From Saprospiraceae bacterium (GTDB taxonomy: Bacteria; Bacteroidota; Bacteroidia; Chitinophagales; Saprospiraceae), in contig JADKCF010000011.1 in the NCBI GenBank assembly GCA_016714765.1, forward strand, positions 1-64,000: a stretch of DNA of 64,000 nt, given 5' to 3'. A model generated the notes under the pieces. It did not search any database. It was given only the letters and a program-made list of their open reading frames with translations, and was not told the DNA's origin. The translations under genes were made by a program, and so were the position numbers. This document shows positions 59,569 through 64,000 of the stretch, piece by piece (position 1 is the stretch's first letter; the number at the start of each line of letters is the position of its first letter).

Positions 59569-60216
59569 ATGGGTAGATTAATGCGGATTGCTATTTATGC
59601 TTTTATCATTTTGATATTATATTTTTGGGTGACAGCTATCATGAAGTCTTACCAAAAGTCAAAGTCGGAGGCAGTCATGGAAACTCCCGCCCTCTTAGAT
59701 ACACTGGCATCCGATTCATTGGTAATCACAGAGGCAGACACTACAGAGACAGAAAAACTTATCCGAAATGAAGACATAGTAAGCAATACCATAGATTATA
59801 ATGAAGTGGACTCAAAAGTCAAGGAGCTGGAACAAAAAGCCAGCAAAGAAGCAGAGGTAGTTAAAACTAAAGATAAGGTCTCGAAACCCACAGTATCGAG
59901 TCAAAATCCCCCTTCTACTGCGCCTAGACCTGTCTCTCAAGAAAATAAAAACAATAAAATTGCCAATACCGGCACCATAGTCAAAGGTGATGGTGGAAAA
60001 TATATGGTAATGGCAGGAAGCTACCTTCTCAAGGAAAACGCAGCTAAAATGGTTAAGAAGTTGAAAACTTTGGGATATGAACAAGCTGAGATTGTAGTAT
60101 TTCAGTCTTCACAATATCATTCTGTCGTAGCAGCGAGGTTTGCATCTGAGGCTACGGCCCAAAATGCTGCAGCAGCTCTGAAGAGAAAAGGAGTAGATAG
60201 TTTTGTTAAAAAATAA
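59569..60216 (+). CDS. SPOR domain protein
   Basis: A 215-aa bitopic membrane protein. A TM segment at about 7-24 (AIYAFIILILYFWVTAIM) is followed by a Ser/Thr/Lys-rich linker at about 30-138 that contains a short coiled-coil stretch (VDSKVKELEQKASKEAEVV). A C-terminal SPOR domain at about 145-213 (KYMVMAGSYLLKENAAKMVKKL, SSQYHSVVAARF) follows; SPOR binds denuded peptidoglycan at division sites. A TACTTTTG -7 element stands at 59530-59537. The gene is probably co-transcribed with the next one. Confidence 0.88.
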   Translation: MGRLMRIAIYAFIILILYFWVTAIMKSYQKSKSEAVMETPALLDTLASDSLVITEADTTETEKLIRNEDIVSNTIDYNEVDSKVKELEQKASKEAEVVKTKDKVSKPTVSSQNPPSTAPRPVSQENKNNKIANTGTIVKGDGGKYMVMAGSYLLKENAAKMVKKLKTLGYEQAEIVVFQSSQYHSVVAARFASEATAQNAAAALKRKGVDSFVKK

Positions 60217-60240
60217 TTTCATCAATACGCTGAATATACC

Positions 60241-60951
60241 ATGTGCGGCAGATCCTCACTGACTAAAACTGAAAAAGAAATAGAAGCGCGCTTTCATGCG
60301 ACATTTTACTCAGAAGAACTGGAAAGGTACAATCCCCTGCCCAATTACAATGCAGCCCCGACTCATATGCTACCCATCATACAAATGAATGATAAAGACC
60401 ATATACATCTGTACCGATGGGGATTGATACCCTCATGGGCAAAAGACAAATCTGTTGGGGCAAAAATGATCAATGCGAGGTCAGAGACACTGCTGGAGAA
60501 GCCGGTTTTTAAAACCCTGGTGTCTTCCCAAAGATGTATCGTCCCACTAGATGGGTTTTATGAATGGAAGCGTGAAGGCAAGACCAAGATACCATTCAGG
60601 ATACAAACAACAGATCAGGAAATCTTTACTGTTGCCGGTTTATGGGATATGTGGAAAGACCATGTATCAGGTGAGACCATCCACAGTTTTACTATTATCA
60701 CAATTGCCCCTAATTCATTGATGAAAGACATTCATGACAGAATGCCGGCCATCTTGCTAACACAAAATGAAAAGCACTGGCTGGACCATGAAATAAAAGC
60801 AACAGATGCTATCCAGCTGTTGGTACCGTATCCTTCTGAGCGCATGAAAGCTTATGAAGTTTCAGACAAAGTCAATAGTGTAAAGGTCAACGAACCGGCA
60901 CTCATTGATCCTGCCACACATCCTCAGCCTTTCCAGACCAGTCTTTTTTGA
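60241..60951 (+). CDS. SRAP (YedK/HMCES-type) abasic-site-binding protein
   Basis: Crosslinks to abasic sites in single-stranded DNA through Cys2 and so shields them. The protein is 236 aa. Cys2 is in MCGRSSL (exposed after Met removal), Asn37 in YNAAPT, Glu108 in GFYEWK and His165 in IHDRMPAIL: all four catalytic-site residues are present. It starts 24 nt after the SPOR gene. In some bacteria the gene is SOS-controlled; no LexA box is visible here. Confidence 0.94.
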   Translation: MCGRSSLTKTEKEIEARFHATFYSEELERYNPLPNYNAAPTHMLPIIQMNDKDHIHLYRWGLIPSWAKDKSVGAKMINARSETLLEKPVFKTLVSSQRCIVPLDGFYEWKREGKTKIPFRIQTTDQEIFTVAGLWDMWKDHVSGETIHSFTIITIAPNSLMKDIHDRMPAILLTQNEKHWLDHEIKATDAIQLLVPYPSERMKAYEVSDKVNSVKVNEPALIDPATHPQPFQTSLF

Positions 60952-61021
60952 TAACACATCATATCAGTCTGTAAAATGCTAGAGTTTGTCGATAATTAGT
61001 GCATGGCAAACTTTTAATGTT

Positions 61022-61029
61022 TACTTTTG
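61022..61029 (+). promoter_or_regulatory. -7 element of the LolA-like gene
   Basis: TACTTTTG, 35 nt before ATG 61065. No -33 element at the usual spacing. Confidence 0.4.
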
Positions 61030-61064
61030 TTTAAATAATTTTTTAAAATCAAACCAATTTATAC

Positions 61065-61820
61065 ATGAAATTTAGAAATGTTTTTTTAGTTGCTAGCCTG
61101 CTGATAGCCGCAGGAAACGCTGTATTTGCTCAAACAGCAGAAGAAATCATCAATAAATACATAGAAAACACAGGAGGACGAGATGCATGGTCCAAGCTGG
61201 TTTCAATGAGATCCACTGCAAAGGTAAAAGCTCAGGGAATGGAATTCCCTGCCATTATGCTTTCCAAGCCTATGAAACAAAAAGTATCACTCACTTTTCA
61301 GGGTATGAATATCGTTCAGCCTGCATTCGATGGAACCACAGGATGGAACACCAACTTCATGACTATGAAAGCTGAGAAAATGGAAGCCGAAGATAATGAA
61401 ATTACAAAGGCAGAAGTAGCTGACTTTCCGGATGCTTTTCTGAAACATAAAGAAAAAGGGTATCATCTCGAACTTCAGGGTAGTGAGACGGTAGAAGGTA
61501 CAGATTGTTTTAAAATCAAACTTACTAAAAAGCCCGTCGTTATAGATGGAAAAGAAGAAGAAAATGCAGTTGTATACTTCTTCGACAAAGAAAACTTCAT
61601 TCCAATACTGACCAGATCATTGATCAAAAAAGGTCCTGCCAAAGGCAAGTTTTCGGAGACCTCTATGTCAGATTATCAGGAAGTCAATGGCCTGATGCTG
61701 CCATTTACTATGGATCAGAAATTTGATGGTCAGGTGGTAGCCAGTATCGCTGTCGAAAAGATAGAGTTGAACGTAGAAATTGATGATAAAGAGTTTGCTT
61801 TTCCTGAAGGAAATGAATAA
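61065..61820 (+). CDS. LolA-like outer-membrane lipoprotein-sorting family protein
   Basis: A 251-aa periplasmic protein. A signal peptide (VFLVASLLIAAGNAVFA) is followed by a mature part that opens EEIINKYIENTGGRDAWSKL, common to Bacteroidota LolA/LolB-fold proteins. The rest is an antiparallel sheet (TAKVKAQGMEFPAIML, FDGTTGWNTNFM, YFFDKENFIPILTRSL, YQEVNGLMLPFTM). Unlike true LolA there is no clear hook peptide, so a role as a lipid or lipoprotein carrier is only suggested by the fold. The next gene follows after 120 nt. Confidence 0.75.
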   Translation: MKFRNVFLVASLLIAAGNAVFAQTAEEIINKYIENTGGRDAWSKLVSMRSTAKVKAQGMEFPAIMLSKPMKQKVSLTFQGMNIVQPAFDGTTGWNTNFMTMKAEKMEAEDNEITKAEVADFPDAFLKHKEKGYHLELQGSETVEGTDCFKIKLTKKPVVIDGKEEENAVVYFFDKENFIPILTRSLIKKGPAKGKFSETSMSDYQEVNGLMLPFTMDQKFDGQVVASIAVEKIELNVEIDDKEFAFPEGNE

Positions 61821-61940
61821 ACATAAGCTTTTTTTCGAATAATACATAGCACGTATATAATTGCTTGCTTTTTCGGAATGCCCGTAGAAAGCCTGAGAAT
61901 CCTTTAAATCAATATTTTTTTACCCAACCCAATCAATACA

Positions 61941-64000
61941 ATGAAGCCAATTTTATTATCCATTTTTATCATTTCGGCATTAGGCATTTTACATAGTCAG
62001 CCAGCTATACCATTAAAGAGTGACGAAATATTCGGAGCTGTCAGGGCGAGGCAAATAGGACCTGCGGTCATGAGTGGTCGTGTAGTGGACCTGGAAGCCC
62101 ATCCTACTAATTCCAAAATATTTTATGTTGCAGCAGCAGGTGGTGGTGTCTGGCAAACAAACAATGCAGGTGTCACCTTTAATCCCATCTTTGATAAGCA
62201 CACCCAATGTATAGGGGCTATAGAATTAGATCCCAAGGACCCGGACAAAACCATTTGGGTTGGTACCGGCGAAACATGGACCAGAAATAGCGTCAGCGTG
62301 GGCGATGGAATTTATAAAAGTACAGATGGCGGCGAGAACTGGAAAAATATGGGTCTGCCAAAGTCAGAAAGAATAAGTAATATCATCGTGCACCCAAAAA
62401 ACTCCAACGAAGTGTATGTGGGTGTGCTTGGTGCTTTGTGGGGCGATAGTGAAGACAGAGGTATTTACAAAACGACAGACGGAGGGCTGACATGGAATAA
62501 AATATTTTCGGTCAATCCCACAACTGGATGTTCTGAACTGATAATGGACCCGACCAATCCTGATATTATGTATGCTGCATTCTGGGAATTCAGGAGGACA
62601 GCTTATTCCTTCAATTCCGGGGGTATGCACTCAGCATTGTATAAGACACTTGACGGTGGTAAGACCTGGAATAAGATTCACAATGGATTTCCATCTGGCA
62701 AGTTGGGAAGAATCGGAGTAGCCGTGTCACCATCCAATGGTTCGATAGTCTATGCAGTCATTGAGTCTGAAAAGCCGGAAGACAAAGGCTTGTACAGATC
62801 TGAAAATGCCGGTGCATCGTGGAAAAAACTGAATGGCGATTTTGAACTGGTCATCAGACCGTTTTATTTCTCCAGAATTGTTATCGACCCCAAAAATCCC
62901 GATATCATACTCAAAGCGGGCCTTCAGGGATATATGAGTAAGGATGGCGGTAAAACCTTCAGAAGTATTGGCGCAGGCATCCACTCAGATTTTCATGATT
63001 ATATTTTCGATCCCCACGATTCTCAAAAAATAGTGGTAGGCACAGATGGTGGTGTTTATCGTTCATGGGATGGAGGTTCAGTATGGGAAATGGTCAAAGG
63101 TCTGCCACTCTCTCAGTTTTATCATGTATCAGTAGACAATCAGACACCATACCATGTTTATGGAGGCCTCCAGGATAATGGATCATGGTCCGGACCTAGT
63201 AAAAGAGTAGGAGGTATAAAGAACAGCGACTGGGTTTCAGTAGGGTATGGAGATGGTTTCAGAGTATATCCTCACCCCAAAGACCCCAATACTGTTTATT
63301 CTGAAATGCAGGGAGCTGAAAATATATGGCGTGTGGATGTATCCAAAAGCCAAGCTAAAACAATTAAGCCTTATGCAGAGGAAGGAGATCCGAAACTGCG
63401 CTTCAACTGGAATGCTCCACTCACAACCAGTTTTCATAATCCAGACAGAATTTATGTAGGAAGTCAGTATGTACACGTCTCTGATGACAAAGGAGAAACA
63501 TGGCGGAAGATGTCGCCTGATCTTACTACCAATGATCCTTCCAAGCAATTGCAGGAGGATTCAGGCGGTTTGAGCGCAGATAATTCAGGGGCAGAAAATC
63601 ATTGTACAGTATTCACAATAAACGAGTCTCCAATGGATAAAAATGTAATTTGGGCAGGCACCGATGATGGTAATGTACAGCTGACTAAAGATGGTGGTAA
63701 AAGCTGGATCAACGTGACGGCCAATATTACCGGAGTGCCAAAAAATACGTGGGTATATTATATAGAACCCAGTCAGGTGGATGTCAATACTGCCTATGTG
63801 GTTTTTGATGGACATACCCGGAATGATAAAAAGGCCTATGTTATGAAAACAACAGATGCAGGTAAAACATGGATATCTATTGTCAATGACCAGATACCTG
63901 TCTACGCCAGATGTATCAAGGAAGACCCTAAAAATCCCAATCTGCTTTATCTGGGCACTGAATTTGGATTGTATGTTACAGTTGACGCCGGACAAAACTG
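61941..64000 (+). CDS. BNR/VPS10-type beta-propeller protein (cut at window end)
   Basis: An open frame from ATG 61941 to the end of the window (686 codons), so the C-terminus lies outside. The signal peptide (ILLSIFIISALGILHSQ) is followed by long propeller repeats with Asp-box-like motifs: YKSTDGGENWKN, YKTTDGGLTWNK, YKTLDGGKTWNK, YRSENAGASWKK, QLTKDGGKSWIN, MKTTDAGKTWIS. Between them lie '(I/V)xxDPxNPxxx(Y/W)' strands (LDPKDPDKTIWVG, MDPTNPDIMYAA, IDPKNPDIILKA). This is the sortilin/YCF48-like glycosyl-hydrolase-annotated family common in Bacteroidota. It is exported; the enzymatic role is unproven. Confidence 0.85.
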   Translation, partial: MKPILLSIFIISALGILHSQPAIPLKSDEIFGAVRARQIGPAVMSGRVVDLEAHPTNSKIFYVAAAGGGVWQTNNAGVTFNPIFDKHTQCIGAIELDPKDPDKTIWVGTGETWTRNSVSVGDGIYKSTDGGENWKNMGLPKSERISNIIVHPKNSNEVYVGVLGALWGDSEDRGIYKTTDGGLTWNKIFSVNPTTGCSELIMDPTNPDIMYAAFWEFRRTAYSFNSGGMHSALYKTLDGGKTWNKIHNGFPSGKLGRIGVAVSPSNGSIVYAVIESEKPEDKGLYRSENAGASWKKLNGDFELVIRPFYFSRIVIDPKNPDIILKAGLQGYMSKDGGKTFRSIGAGIHSDFHDYIFDPHDSQKIVVGTDGGVYRSWDGGSVWEMVKGLPLSQFYHVSVDNQTPYHVYGGLQDNGSWSGPSKRVGGIKNSDWVSVGYGDGFRVYPHPKDPNTVYSEMQGAENIWRVDVSKSQAKTIKPYAEEGDPKLRFNWNAPLTTSFHNPDRIYVGSQYVHVSDDKGETWRKMSPDLTTNDPSKQLQEDSGGLSADNSGAENHCTVFTINESPMDKNVIWAGTDDGNVQLTKDGGKSWINVTANITGVPKNTWVYYIEPSQVDVNTAYVVFDGHTRNDKKAYVMKTTDAGKTWISIVNDQIPVYARCIKEDPKNPNLLYLGTEFGLYVTVDAGQN

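Overview
The window reads as a chromosome segment of a Bacteroidota bacterium, most likely a Saprospiraceae-like lineage. Three things support this. The -33/-7 promoters are of the Bacteroidota type (TTTG, 18-20 nt, TAnnTTTG) and sit in front of tRNA-Asp, rho, rpmH, rpmE and others. Two giant exported proteins end in type IX secretion (T9SS) sorting domains. The gene content is typical of the phylum: DUF4293, a DUF6913-like protein, OstA-like protein, the GlmU-like protein, MqnE, kynurenine monooxygenase and MerC. The genetic code is standard, and several starts lack a clear Shine-Dalgarno.

Layout. 1-3460 is an accessory stretch: a GTATC/GATAC inverted-repeat cluster, two tandem divergent paralogs of a plasmid-related family with near-identical terminators, a frame-broken small gene, an unknown 267-aa protein and a decayed nuclease gene. 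It ends at the 3' end of tRNA-Asp (3463-3536), a common integration target. 3.8-10.5 kb is housekeeping (accA, a DUF6913-like gene, dapA, Na+/Ca2+ exchanger, aspartyl protease with PDZ, amino acid permease, arfB). 10.5-24 kb holds a DUF4293 gene, an oxidoreductase, an OstA/LptA-like envelope gene, an operon SRPBCC-pabB-pabC-lpxL, frr, a YugP-like protease, serS, rho, rpmH and rnpA.

24.2-44.7 kb is the most striking part. It holds a reconstructed gene of about 13.9 kb for a surface protein of about 4,600 aa with a gliding-motility/T9SS type B C-terminus, including about 4.5 tandem copies of an 804-807 bp unit. It is followed by a small secreted protein and a gene of about 5.7 kb with CUB-like, HYR-like, dockerin-like and cohesin-like parts and a T9SS type A sorting tail. 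The two giant genes share promoter and leader motifs, and the small gene and second giant gene share an identical 22-bp translation-start segment.

44.8-64 kb is mostly ordinary: thiolase, M48 protease, BNR lipoprotein, rhomboid, GlmU-like protein, L31, fabG, merC, kmo, SMP-30 lipoprotein, glycosyltransferase 2, mqnE, di-haem peroxidase, SPOR protein, SRAP/YedK, a LolA-like protein, and a BNR-repeat protein cut by the window end. A compact transcription unit at 59309-59466 could make a 22-aa membrane peptide or a small RNA.

Caution: many conserved genes, some normally essential (accA, frr), carry single-base frameshifts or a stop, mostly at homopolymers. I read most of these as uncorrected sequencing or assembly errors and annotate the reconstructed genes, stating where each break lies.
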